Assembly (NCBI GenBank): GCA_963782605.1 | Contig: CAWAKK010000005.1 | Coordinates: 310,001-374,000 of the forward strand | Reading direction: 5' to 3' | Length of the DNA stretch: 64,000 bases | From: JBDTSW01 sp963782605 | Lineage (GTDB): Bacteria; Actinomycetota; Thermoleophilia; Solirubrobacterales; 70-9 | Shown here: in pieces, positions 1 through 9,240 of the stretch | How positions within the stretch are numbered: the first letter of the stretch is position 1 | Layout: each line of letters opens with the position of its first letter | Program-made: the position numbers and the translations under genes | Notes under the pieces: generated by a model | What the model was told of the DNA's origin: nothing | The model's input: only the letters and a program-made list of their open reading frames with translations | Database searches by the model: none

Positions 1-548
1 AGAGCCTCGCGATCTCGCTGACCGTGGATCGCGAGAACGGAATCTTGAAGCGCACTCGCGGCACGCCGCTGCCGACGTGGGTCTTCATCGCCGGGCGCGT
101 GGGCAACGCGATCGTGGTCTCGGTGCTCGCGCTGGTGGTCGTGGCGGCCATCGGCCGGATCATCTACGGCGTCGAGATTCCGTGGGAGCGCCTGCCCGCC
201 GTTCTCGTTTCGCTCGCCGTCGGCGCCATCTCGTTCTGCTGCATCGGCTTCGCCCTCACCGCCGCGATTCCCTCGGAGGATGCGGCCGCGCCCATCACGA
301 ACTTCGCGCTCTTGCCGCTCTATTTCCTCTCGGGCGTATTCATTCCGGAGTCGGAGATCCCGGCCGGGGTGCTCGACGTCGCCGACATCTTCCCGATCCG
401 GCACTTCTTCGAGGCGTTCTTCGCCGCGTGGAATCCGACGACGACCGGCGCCGGATTCGAGTGGGCCGATCTCGGCATCGTGGTGCTGTGGGGCGTGGCG
501 GCACTGCTGATCGCGATGAAGACGTTCCGATGGGAGCCACGGGGGTAG
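1..548 (+). CDS. ABC-2 type transporter permease, C-terminal part
   Basis: The reading frame is open from base 3 and runs to a TAG at 546-548, so the window edge removes the N-terminus; about 181 residues remain. Four or five hydrophobic segments, an 'ILKRTRGTPLP'-type loop and a late FPIRHFFEAF stretch are typical of the ABC-2 (daunorubicin/Nod-type) permease domain, which forms the membrane channel of an ATP-driven exporter. The ATPase partner presumably lies upstream, outside the window. The family is clear from hydropathy and the loop motif, but the substrate cannot be told. The GTG at 24 is an internal valine, not the start. Confidence 0.8.
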   Translation, partial: SLAISLTVDRENGILKRTRGTPLPTWVFIAGRVGNAIVVSVLALVVVAAIGRIIYGVEIPWERLPAVLVSLAVGAISFCCIGFALTAAIPSEDAAAPITNFALLPLYFLSGVFIPESEIPAGVLDVADIFPIRHFFEAFFAAWNPTTTGAGFEWADLGIVVLWGVAALLIAMKTFRWEPRG

Positions 549-551
549 GTT
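546..551 (+). promoter_or_regulatory. -10-like TAGGTT, 6 nt before the VOC gene
   Basis: TAGGTT is followed by six bases and the GTG at 558. Transcription starting about 7 nt after the hexamer would give a leaderless mRNA. The TAG is also the stop codon of the permease gene. One of a recurrent set of such sites in this window. Confidence 0.45.
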
Positions 552-557
552 CGGCTA

Positions 558-920
558 GTGATCCATCACGTCAGCCTGGAGACGTCCGACCTCGAGCGCA
601 GCGGTCACTTCTACGACCAGGTGCTCGGCCCACTGGGCTGGCGCCGCCTCTTTGACACCGAGGAGCGCATCGCCTGGGGGATCGTCCGCCCGGTCTTTCA
701 CCTCGCCTACCGCAGCGAGACTCGGGCAGGCGGCGGCCACATCTGCTTCGCGGCGAATGGGATCTCGGCCGTGAAGGCGGCGTGGGAGGGCGGCATCGAT
801 GCGGGTGGCGTCACCCAAGGCGACCCGGGCCAGCGACCGGAGTACGGGCCGACCTACTACTCGGCGTACCTGCGCGATCCCGACGGCAACCGCGTCGAAA
901 TCGCGGTCGGAGTCGATTAG
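558..920 (+). CDS. VOC family (glyoxalase/bleomycin-resistance-like) protein
   Basis: A 120-residue single-domain protein starting at GTG 558. It opens with IHHVSLETSDLERSGHFYD, the beta-alpha start of the vicinal oxygen chelate fold, and ends with the classic YLRDPDGNRVEI metal-site strand. H4 and a late glutamate are the expected metal ligands. Such proteins act as glyoxalases, dioxygenases or fosfomycin/bleomycin-resistance proteins; nothing here allows a choice. It starts 9 nt after the permease stop. No Shine-Dalgarno is seen, and a TAGGTT hexamer 6 nt upstream suggests leaderless transcription. Confidence 0.8.
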   Translation: MIHHVSLETSDLERSGHFYDQVLGPLGWRRLFDTEERIAWGIVRPVFHLAYRSETRAGGGHICFAANGISAVKAAWEGGIDAGGVTQGDPGQRPEYGPTYYSAYLRDPDGNRVEIAVGVD

Positions 921-997
921 ACCGAGACCAGGCGGGAAGGGATGGATCATCTAGCCTCGACGCCCACGACACGAATACTGAGGAGGACCCAGATCAG

Positions 998-2016
<1,019 letters not shown>

Positions 2017-2020
<4 letters not shown>

Positions 2021-3222
2021 CGGCTGAGACAGAGCGCGGGTCGTTTCACAAGGCGAGCGTTCGCGACGCCGACGTCGGCGGCAAGCGCGCGCTGGTCAGG
2101 GTCGATTTCAACGTCCCGCTTGACTCGGGCGAGGTCAGCGACGACACGCGCATCAGGGCCGCGCTGCCGACGATCGAGCTCCTTCGCGACCGCGAGGCGT
2201 CGCTGGTGTTGGTCTCGCACCTCGGCCGCCCCGAGGGCGAGGATCCGGACCTATCGATGGCTCCCGTCGGCGAGAACCTGTCCGGCCACCTCGACGCCGA
2301 GGTGAAGCTGGCACCCGGCGTCATCGGCCCCGAGGTCGAGAGCGAGGCCGAGAGCCTCGGGCCCGGCGAGATCCTGCTGCTCGAGAACAGCCGGTTCGAG
2401 GAGGGCGAGACGACCAACAATCCGGAGCTGGCGGGAAAGCTTGCAGCGCTCGCCGATCTCTACGTGAACGACGCCTTCGGAGCGGCGCATCGGGCGCACG
2501 CGACGACCGAGGGCGTCGCTCATGAGCTCCCCGCTTTCGCCGGCCTGCTGCTCGAACGAGAGGTTCGCGAGCTGACGGCGGTCCGCGACGAGCCCGAGCG
2601 GCCGCTCTGCGTCGTTCTGGGAGGAGCCAAGGTCTCCGACAAGATCGGCGTCCTCGAGCGGTTCCTGGACGTCTCGGACCAGGTCCTGATCGGGGGTGCC
2701 ATGTGCTTCAGCTTCTTTCGCGCCCAGGGCACAGAGACGGGTGACTCCCTCGTGGAGGAGGACGACATCGAACTGGCGCGCGATGCCCTCGAGCAGGCCG
2801 ACGGATCCTCATGCGAGCTCCTGCTGCCGACCGACCTCGTGATCGCCGAGCGCTTCGACGCCGAGGCCGACCATCGCGCTCTCGACGGGGTCGACGTGCC
2901 CGACGGGTGGATGGGGCTCGACATCGGGCCCCAGACTGCGCGCGCCTTCGCGGAGGCGATCGATCGTGCGGGCACCGTGTTCTGGAACGGCCCGATGGGA
3001 GCCTTCGAGCTGGAGCCGTTCGCTGCCGGGACCCGCGCTGTGGCCGCCGCCGTGGCGGCCGCCCCGGGAGTGACCGTGGTCGGTGGCGGTGACTCGGCCG
3101 CGGCGCTCGCGTCGTTCGGCCTCGCCGACGAGGTCGACTGGCTCTCGACCGGCGGGGGGGCCTCGCTGGAGCTCATGGAGGGCAGGGAGCTCCCGGGGGT
3201 GGAGGCTCTGCGCGATGGCTGA
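2017..3222 (+). CDS. pgk: Phosphoglycerate kinase
   Basis: A 401-residue kinase that makes ATP from 1,3-bisphosphoglycerate. Visible motifs are RVDFNVPL (28-35), SHLGRPEG, GGAKVSDKIGVLERF, WNGPMGAFE and the GGGDSAAAL/STGGGASLE nucleotide-binding region near the end. No ATG or GTG lies between the gap stop and the conserved N-terminus. The best start is TTG 2017, which overlaps the gap stop as TTGA and implies translational coupling. Its end overlaps tpiA by 8 bp. Length fits the family (about 390-400). Confidence 0.95.
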
Positions 3223-3979
3223 GGGCGAGCGCCGCCCCCTGGTGGCGGCGAACTGGAAGATGAACAAGCGGGTGGCCGAGACGGAGGAGTTCCTCGAGGC
3301 CTTCCTCCCTGACGCCCGCGAGCTCGCCGGCGTCGATCTGGTCGTGTGCGCGCCCTATACCGCGCTCGTGGCTGCGGTTCGCAGCGCGCGCGACACCGAG
3401 GTTCGCGTCGGCGCGCAGAACATGCACTTCGAGGAGAGCGGGGCGTATACCGGCGAGGTCTCGGCCGCGATGCTCACGGACATCGGAGTTCAAGCGGTGG
3501 TTCTTGGGCATTCCGAGCGCCGTCAGCTCTTCGGCGAGACCGATGAGGCGCTGACGCGGAAGGTCCCTGCCGCGCTTGAGGCCGGTCTGCTGCCGATCCT
3601 GTGTGTGGGCGAAACCGAGGCCCAGCGGGACGAGGACGAGACGGAGCAGGTCTTGCGGACCCAGCTCGAGGCGGACCTGGCGGAAGTGCCGGAGGCCCGT
3701 CTCGGTCAGGTCGTGGTCGCCTACGAGCCTGTCTGGGCGATCGGCACCGGTCGTACCGCCACGACCGAGCAGGCACAGGAGGCCTGCGGCTTCATCCGGG
3801 AGCTCTTGGCCGCCCACGACCAGGCCGCCGCGGCTGCCGCGCGGATCGTCTACGGGGGCTCGATGAAGCCCGGCAACGCCGCTGAGCTCATGTCACAGCC
3901 CGATGTCGACGGCGGGCTGGTTGGGGGCGCGAGCCTCGATCCAGAGGAGTTCCTCGCCGTCTGCGGTGCAGCGGCATGA
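3215..3979 (+). CDS. tpiA: Triosephosphate isomerase
   Basis: A 254-residue TIM-barrel enzyme that interconverts dihydroxyacetone phosphate and glyceraldehyde-3-phosphate. The catalytic residues are recognisable: lysine in ANWKMNK (K15), histidine in LGHSERR and glutamate in YEPVWAIGTG. The phosphate-binding YGGSMKPGNA and GGASL segments are also present. ATG 3215 lies inside the pgk end (8-bp overlap), and the stop overlaps the next ATG by 4 bp, so the four glycolytic genes are very likely one transcript. Confidence 0.97.
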   Translation: MAEGERRPLVAANWKMNKRVAETEEFLEAFLPDARELAGVDLVVCAPYTALVAAVRSARDTEVRVGAQNMHFEESGAYTGEVSAAMLTDIGVQAVVLGHSERRQLFGETDEALTRKVPAALEAGLLPILCVGETEAQRDEDETEQVLRTQLEADLAEVPEARLGQVVVAYEPVWAIGTGRTATTEQAQEACGFIRELLAAHDQAAAAAARIVYGGSMKPGNAAELMSQPDVDGGLVGGASLDPEEFLAVCGAAA

Positions 3980-5517
3980 CCCTGCCGGACGGCGCCGACT
4001 CGCTCCCGGCGCCCGCCGTCGCGCTCGTGATCCTCGATGGCTGGGGCCTTGCTCCAGACGGGGACGGCAACGCGATCTCCCTGGCCGACACGCCCACCTT
4101 CGACGAGCTGTGGGAGCGCTATCCGCACACCGAGCTCTCGGCCAGCGGCCGCGATGTCGGTCTTCCGGAGGGTCAGATGGGGAACTCGGAGGTGGGGCAC
4201 CTCAACCTCGGAGCGGGTGCGATCATAAAACAGGACCTGGCGCGGATCAACGACGCCGTCGAGGACGAGAGCTTCTTCTCAAACGAGATGCTCGTGGACG
4301 CATGTCGCGCGGCGAAGGAGGCGAACGCAAACCTTCACCTGATGGGGCTCGTCTCAGATGGCGGCGTCCACTCCGGGTGGGAGCACGTCGAGGCGCTGAT
4401 CGAGCTCGCGAGGCGGGAGGGAGTGGAGGACCTCGTCGCGCACGCGTTCACCGACGGCCGCGACACGCTGCCGACCTCGGCTCTCGGGTTCGTCGAACAG
4501 CTCGAGGAATGGCTTGACGGAGTCGGCCGAGTCGCGACGGTGAGTGGGCGCTACTACGCGATGGACCGCGACCGCCGCTGGGACCGCACCAAGCTCGCCT
4601 ACGACGCCATCGCGCATGGCGAGGGGCAGAGTGCCGAAAGCGCCGTGGAGGCCGTCACGGCTGCGCACGATCGGGAGGAGACGGACGAGTTCATCAAGCC
4701 GACCGTCGTCGGTGACTACGGGGGTATGAACGACGGCGACGTGGCCATCCACTTCAACTTCCGGCCGGACCGGGCGCGCCAGCTCTCACGGGCGCTCGGC
4801 GAGGCCGACTTCGACGAGTTCGATCGTGGCGACGCGCCCGAGGTTGAGCTCACGACCCTCACGAGCTACCAGGACGAGTTCGACTTCCCGGTCGCATTCC
4901 CCCCGGAGTTGCCCGAGGTGACGCTCGCTGAGGTGCTCTCCCGCGAAGGCGCGAAGCAGCTGCATGTGGCCGAGACCGAGAAGTACGCCCACGTGACGTA
5001 TTTCCTGAACGGGGGGCGCGAGCAGGAGTGGGAGGGAGAGGAGCGCTTCCTGGTCGATTCTCCGCGCGACGTCGCGACCTACGACGAGAAGCCCGAGATG
5101 AGCGCCGAGGGCGCTGCCGAGGTCTTCGCCGAGCGCTTCGCGAGCGGCGATTACCGCTTCGGGATCATCAACTTCGCCAACCCGGACATGGTCGGTCATA
5201 CGGGCGACATCGAGGCCGCGGTCAAGGCTGTCGAAAAGGTGGATTCGTGCCTAGCCGACGTCGTCGGGGCGGCCCATAAGGCCGGCGGGGCCTGCGTCGT
5301 CACCGCCGACCACGGCAACGCCGACAACATGCTCGAGCCCGACGGGTCTCCGAACACGGCCCACTCCACGAACCTCGTGCCGCTCATCATCACCATCGCA
5401 GAGGTGGGCTTGAGCGACGGGGGCATCCTCGCCGACGTCGCCCCGACGGTGCTGGAGCTGCTGGGGATCGACCAGCCCGGGGAGATGACGGGCACCTCAC
5501 TTCTGAAAGAGGGATGA
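3976..5517 (+). CDS. gpmI: 2,3-bisphosphoglycerate-independent phosphoglycerate mutase
   Basis: A 513-residue alkaline-phosphatase-superfamily mutase that converts 3-phosphoglycerate to 2-phosphoglycerate with two metal ions (Mn by family). VILDGWG near the N-terminus and the phosphoserine S71 in MGNSEVGHLNLG mark the phosphatase domain. A GRYYAMDRDRRWDR stretch, NFRPDRARQLSR and a late TADHGNADNM supply the substrate and metal residues. It starts at ATG 3976 by an ATGA overlap with tpiA. Placing gpmI directly behind gap-pgk-tpiA gives four consecutive enzymes of lower glycolysis. Confidence 0.97.
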   Translation: MTLPDGADSLPAPAVALVILDGWGLAPDGDGNAISLADTPTFDELWERYPHTELSASGRDVGLPEGQMGNSEVGHLNLGAGAIIKQDLARINDAVEDESFFSNEMLVDACRAAKEANANLHLMGLVSDGGVHSGWEHVEALIELARREGVEDLVAHAFTDGRDTLPTSALGFVEQLEEWLDGVGRVATVSGRYYAMDRDRRWDRTKLAYDAIAHGEGQSAESAVEAVTAAHDREETDEFIKPTVVGDYGGMNDGDVAIHFNFRPDRARQLSRALGEADFDEFDRGDAPEVELTTLTSYQDEFDFPVAFPPELPEVTLAEVLSREGAKQLHVAETEKYAHVTYFLNGGREQEWEGEERFLVDSPRDVATYDEKPEMSAEGAAEVFAERFASGDYRFGIINFANPDMVGHTGDIEAAVKAVEKVDSCLADVVGAAHKAGGACVVTADHGNADNMLEPDGSPNTAHSTNLVPLIITIAEVGLSDGGILADVAPTVLELLGIDQPGEMTGTSLLKEG

Positions 5518-5528
5518 CGGACCTCCCG

Positions 5529-5534
5529 TAGCCT
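5529..5534 (+). promoter_or_regulatory. -10-like TAGCCT, 6 nt before tgt
   Basis: TAGCCT is followed by six bases and then the GTG start of tgt at 5541, the same spacing as at several other genes here. No Shine-Dalgarno is visible, so a leaderless transcript is likely. Confidence 0.45.
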
Positions 5535-5540
5535 CAGCGC

Positions 5541-6743
5541 GTGCGCAGCGACCCGACCCGCCTCAACTTCGAGATCGACGCTCGCGATGGCGCAGCAAGG
5601 ACCGGTCGCCTCCTCACTGGCCACGGACGAATCGCGACGCCCGCATTCATCCCTCTCGCGACGCGCGGCAGCGTGCGCTCGCTCGACTCATCCGACGTTG
5701 CCGGGCTCGGCTACGAGATGGTGCTCGGGAACACCTTCCATCTGATGCTCGCGCCCGGGGCGGAGCGGGTCGCGAAGCTCGGTGGGCTGCACGAGTTCAT
5801 GGGCTGGCAACGCGCGATCATCACTGACTCGGGGGGCTTTCAGGTCTTCTCGCTCGCGCACGGGACGGTTGCCGACGAGATCAAGGGCCGCAGGGGGCGG
5901 GCCGGCAGCTCGGGCTCGGTGCTCGAGATCTCCGAGGAGGGGGTCCGCTTCCGCTCGTACGTCGATGGCTCCGAACGCTTCCTCGGCCCCGAGGAGTCCA
6001 TGGGAGTTCAGGCCGCCCTCGGGTCCGACATCGCACTGGTCTTCGACGAGTGCACTCCATTTCACGCTGATCGCGACTACACCGCGCGATCCACGGAGCG
6101 CACGCACCGCTGGCTCGACCGCTGCCTCGACTGGCACGCCCGCGAGGGGCCCGACCACCAAGCGGTGTTCGGGATTGTGCAGGGCGGAGTCCACGAGGAT
6201 CTGCGGCGCGAATCCGCGCAGGCCGTCGGGGCGGCCGCGATCGACGGGATCTCGATCGGCGGGACCCTCGGCAAGGACAAGCCGGAGATGTACGGGGTAC
6301 TGGACATGACCCTGCCCCACCTGCCGACCGAGGCTGCGAAGCACCTGCTCGGAATCGGCGAGCCCGACGACCTGGTCGAGGGGATCGCTCGCGGCATCGA
6401 TGTCTTCGACTGCGCGGTTCCCACCCGACTCGCCCGTCACGGGATGGCCCTCGCCGCGCTTCCGGAGAGTCGCTTTCGCTTTGACATCCGCAAGGTCGCC
6501 CACGCCGAGGACGATGCGCCGCTCGTCGACGGGTGCGACTGCCCCGCCTGCGCGCGCCACAGCCGGGCGTACCTGCACTATCTGTCGCGGGAGCACGAGC
6601 TCACCGCCGTGCGGCTGCTCACGCTCCACAACCTGAGCTACCTGGAGCGCCTGGCGGCCGGGGCGCGAGCGGCGATAGCCGACGCAAGGTTCGAGGAGTT
6701 CCGCACAGCGACGCTCGAGGGCGAGGCCCCTTGGACCGCCTGA
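5541..6743 (+). CDS. tgt: tRNA-guanine transglycosylase
   Basis: A 400-residue TIM-barrel enzyme that exchanges the wobble guanine of GUN-anticodon tRNAs for a queuine precursor. The catalytic aspartate in ITDSGGFQVFSL and the nucleophile aspartate in DVFDCAVPTRLARHG are present. The C-terminal zinc site CDCPACARHSRAYLHY, completed by a histidine in TLHNL, is intact. No other queuosine gene is near. It starts at GTG 5541, 23 nt after gpmI, with its own likely promoter. It converges on the kinase operon. Confidence 0.95.
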   Translation: MRSDPTRLNFEIDARDGAARTGRLLTGHGRIATPAFIPLATRGSVRSLDSSDVAGLGYEMVLGNTFHLMLAPGAERVAKLGGLHEFMGWQRAIITDSGGFQVFSLAHGTVADEIKGRRGRAGSSGSVLEISEEGVRFRSYVDGSERFLGPEESMGVQAALGSDIALVFDECTPFHADRDYTARSTERTHRWLDRCLDWHAREGPDHQAVFGIVQGGVHEDLRRESAQAVGAAAIDGISIGGTLGKDKPEMYGVLDMTLPHLPTEAAKHLLGIGEPDDLVEGIARGIDVFDCAVPTRLARHGMALAALPESRFRFDIRKVAHAEDDAPLVDGCDCPACARHSRAYLHYLSREHELTAVRLLTLHNLSYLERLAAGARAAIADARFEEFRTATLEGEAPWTA

Positions 6744-6762
6744 GGGCTCCGCAGTGCGGGAC

Positions 6763-7998
6763 CTACGACGTGTTCTCGCTGATGAAGTCGCGGATCGATT
6801 CGATCTGCTGATCGAGCTCCTGCTTCAGGAAGTCGCCGACGTCGGTGTTCTGGCCTGCGTCGGTCAAGAGCAGGACGCCTGCGGCGATCAGGCCGGCGAG
6901 TACGGCGATCACGATCAGGAGGCCCACCCCCCGCATGAACCGGCTGAAGCCCGAGCGCTTGGGCTTCGCGGCCGGGGCCAGGACGGGGCGGGGCGGTGGC
7001 GGGGGAGGGCGGCGGACCGGTGCCTGCGGCGCGACCGGGGTGGGCGGATCGCCCGCCATCGCTCGCGTTGCGGCCGTTTCGTCCTGCAGGGTCCGGGTGG
7101 GTTCCTCGCCCGCGGGGACCGGCGGGACCACCCCGGCGACGCCCGCCCGCAGAGCCGTAGAGAACTCACGCGCGCTGCGGTAGCGGTTCGAGACGTCGCC
7201 CTCGAGCGCCCGCAAGACGGCGGTGGAGAGCTCCTCCGGGACCTCGGGGTCATACGAGGTCGGCGAGAGGGGTCGCTCGTTCTCCCGCCGGATCGCAAGC
7301 TCGGCGAGGGTCGAGCCCTCCCACGGCAGCCGGCCGGTCAAGAGCTGGTAGATCACGACACCGAGCGCGTAGACGTCGGCCGCGGGGGTCGCCTCCTCGC
7401 CGCGGGCCTGCTCGGGAGCAAGGTAGGCCGCGGTCCCGACCACCGAGCCGACCTGGGTGAGCCGCGTCTGCTCGGCCGCGCGGGCGATGCCGAAGTCGGC
7501 GAGCTTCACGGTCATCTCCCCCGTGGGCGGGTCATGGCCGCCCGCCTGCGCACGCTTGCCCGCCGGGCCCCCGATCACCATCAGGTTCCCGGGTTTCACG
7601 TCGCGGTGGATGATTCCCTGGCGATGCGCGTACTCGAGGCCCGAGCACGCCTGTACGCCGACCTGCACGGAGACGGACGGGCCGAGGCGGCCCTTCGACT
7701 GCAGGAGCTGCGCGCCCGACTTGCCCTCCACGTACTCCATGACGATGTAGTGGCGCTCCTCGTCGACCCCAGTGTCGTACACCTGAACGATGTTGGGGTG
7801 GATCAGCCGCGCGACGGCAATCGCCTCGCGACGGAAGCGCGCGACGAACTTCTCGTCGTCGGAGAGGTGCTCGGCCAGGACCTTGACCGCCACCGTGCGC
7901 TCGAGCACGATGTCATCCGCCCGATAGACACTCGACATGCCGCCCGACCCGAGGCGTTCGCCCAGGCGGTAGCGCTCGGAGATCATCCCGCCGGCCAT
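6763..7998 (-). CDS. Membrane-anchored serine/threonine protein kinase (PknB-like, no PASTA)
   Basis: A 411-residue Hanks-type kinase. Residues 10-280 form the catalytic domain: glycine loop LGSGGMSSVY, K39 in VAVKVL, IIHRDVKPGN, KLADFGIARA and LAPEQARG. About 20 extra residues lie between the catalytic loop and DFG, a family-variable region. A Pro/Arg-rich linker (about 310-350) leads to one membrane helix (about 355-375) and a short outside tail of about 35 residues that has no PASTA or other sensor domain. It is last of a three-gene operon with 4-bp overlaps, behind a lipoprotein that could serve as external sensor or ligand (inference). Confidence 0.93.
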   Translation of the reverse strand: MAGGMISERYRLGERLGSGGMSSVYRADDIVLERTVAVKVLAEHLSDDEKFVARFRREAIAVARLIHPNIVQVYDTGVDEERHYIVMEYVEGKSGAQLLQSKGRLGPSVSVQVGVQACSGLEYAHRQGIIHRDVKPGNLMVIGGPAGKRAQAGGHDPPTGEMTVKLADFGIARAAEQTRLTQVGSVVGTAAYLAPEQARGEEATPAADVYALGVVIYQLLTGRLPWEGSTLAELAIRRENERPLSPTSYDPEVPEELSTAVLRALEGDVSNRYRSAREFSTALRAGVAGVVPPVPAGEEPTRTLQDETAATRAMAGDPPTPVAPQAPVRRPPPPPPRPVLAPAAKPKRSGFSRFMRGVGLLIVIAVLAGLIAAGVLLLTDAGQNTDVGDFLKQELDQQIESIRDFISENTS

Positions 7999-8402
7999 CA
8001 GCCGTCTTCCTCCTCGAGTACGCCGGCGGGGCCCGAAGCCCCGGTGTCAACCGAATCGCCGGTGTCCGGCTCGCACTGCTCGGTGGTGAGCTCCTCCAGA
8101 TTGGCTGTGAGCTCACGAAGGTCATCCTTTGTCTTCACGCCGACCTCAGCCGGAAGGCCATTCACGGCGCCCGTCAGCTGTCCTACCTCGGTCTCGGCAG
8201 TCGTGCAGTCACCGATCTGGACGGCCGCCTCGACCTTGTCGACCTGGGCAATCAACGCATCCGCATTCGTCGGCGGAATCGTCCCCTCCCCGTCCGACCC
8301 ACACGCCGACAGCCCCATCGCCACCGCGACGAGCGCCACGGCGGCCCGCTTGGGTCCTCTCGGGAGCACGGCGGCGAGTGTAGTCACGGAAAAAACGCTC
8401 AT
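7998..8402 (-). CDS. Small lipoprotein of unknown function in kinase operon
   Basis: A 134-residue protein. The N-terminus has basic residues, a hydrophobic stretch and a lipobox (MGLSACGSDG), so it is probably exported and lipid-anchored. The mature part is acidic and helical, with two cysteines (GDCTTAE and EQCEPD) that could form a disulfide, and ends in an acidic low-complexity tail. ATG 8402 overlaps the phosphoesterase stop by 4 bp, and its own stop overlaps the kinase start by 4 bp. I recognise no domain. Co-translation suggests a role with the kinase, for instance as its extracytoplasmic partner. Confidence 0.75.
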   Translation of the reverse strand: MSVFSVTTLAAVLPRGPKRAAVALVAVAMGLSACGSDGEGTIPPTNADALIAQVDKVEAAVQIGDCTTAETEVGQLTGAVNGLPAEVGVKTKDDLRELTANLEELTTEQCEPDTGDSVDTGASGPAGVLEEEDG

Positions 8403-9172
8403 TGGCCGATATGCAGCCGTTTTCCGAGGTGTTCCGGCAGTTCGGTGGCGAGGATCGCGTCGGCCGCCCGGTCGATGTCGTAGTCGACGCGGTGAAACGT
8501 CGCGGTCCACTCGTCGGTGTCGAGCTCGAGCCACGCCGCGCGCTTGTCACCGTCGCGCGGCTGCCCGACGCTGCCGGGGTTGATGAGCCAGCGGCCGTCG
8601 GATAGGTCGAGGAGGGTCCCCGCCTCGGCCTGCGCGCCGCGGGCAAGCATGTCGCCGTCCTCCGCTTCGTCGTCACCCGCGACACCATCGTCGTCCCCCG
8701 GAAGCACGAAGAAGAGCGCGACGTGCGAATGCCCGACGAAGCTCACGCGCGCCGCCTGGAGCGCGATGCATTCCGCCGCCTGATCCGGCCACAGCACGTA
8801 TTCCCACACGGGGTCGCGCGGCGAGGCGTGGTAGAGCCCGACCTCGCGGCTTGTGTCCGCGGGCTTCAGGGATCTCAGATAGCGGAACGTCGCGTCCTTC
8901 GCCTCGCGCTGGGTCCAACGCACCGCTGCGGACGCCGCGGGGCTGAACGAGGAGATGTCGAGATCCCCGATCACCGCCAGGTCGTGGTTGCCAACGAGGC
9001 AAAGTGAGCAGCGCTCGGCCACCGTGGAGGTGCATTCGTCGGGGCTCGCGCCGTAGCCCACGACGTCCCCCAGGCACCAGGTCTCGTCGACATCGGCGTC
9101 GTCGATCACGCCCAAAACCGCCTCGAGAGCGGGCAGGTTGGAGTGGATGTCGCTCAGGATCGCAAGGCGCAT
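8399..9172 (-). CDS. Metallophosphoesterase (YfcE/MJ0936-like)
   Basis: A 257-residue calcineurin-like phosphoesterase. The dinuclear metal motifs occur in order: ILSDIHSNL (5-13), GDVVGYG, GNHDL, GHSH and the NPGSVGQPRDGD substrate loop. An acidic insertion follows GHSH, at about residues 165-185. Family members cleave phosphodiesters such as cyclic nucleotides; the substrate here is unknown. I chose ATG 9172 because the protein then starts MRLAILSDIH as usual. First gene of the lipoprotein-kinase operon and divergent from the M48 protease gene, with a 58-bp spacer. Confidence 0.9.
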   Translation of the reverse strand: MRLAILSDIHSNLPALEAVLGVIDDADVDETWCLGDVVGYGASPDECTSTVAERCSLCLVGNHDLAVIGDLDISSFSPAASAAVRWTQREAKDATFRYLRSLKPADTSREVGLYHASPRDPVWEYVLWPDQAAECIALQAARVSFVGHSHVALFFVLPGDDDGVAGDDEAEDGDMLARGAQAEAGTLLDLSDGRWLINPGSVGQPRDGDKRAAWLELDTDEWTATFHRVDYDIDRAADAILATELPEHLGKRLHIGQ

Positions 9173-9192
9173 GGGCGGCGAAGACGGCCGAC

Positions 9193-9198
9193 TATCGT
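9193..9198 (+). promoter_or_regulatory. -10-like TATCGT in the divergent spacer
   Basis: TATCGT is followed by exactly six bases and ATG 9205, which opens a short reading frame that overlaps the M48 start. Overlapping it on the minus strand is TACGAT (9199-9194), which could serve the phosphoesterase operon, so the 58-bp spacer may be bidirectional. Confidence 0.4.
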
Positions 9199-9204
9199 AG
9201 GGCG

Positions 9205-9240
9205 ATGGAACCGACCGAGCGCCCGCGACCGTGCGTTTGA
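9205..9240 (+). other. Possible 11-codon leader ORF overlapping the M48 protease start
   Basis: ATG 9205 sits 6 nt after a TATCGT hexamer, the spacing seen at leaderless genes here, and encodes MEPTERPRPCV before a TGA at 9238-9240. That end overlaps the GTG start (9231) of the protease gene in another frame. It could be a leader peptide coupled to the protease. Alternatively, if one base is missing near 9229, it is the true N-terminus of the protease. Confidence 0.3.

Noticed and set aside
6754..8583. Long open frame on the plus strand opposite the kinase and lipoprotein genes.
   Set aside because: It is the antisense of a clear kinase, is Arg/His/Gly-rich without motifs, and is explained by high GC content.
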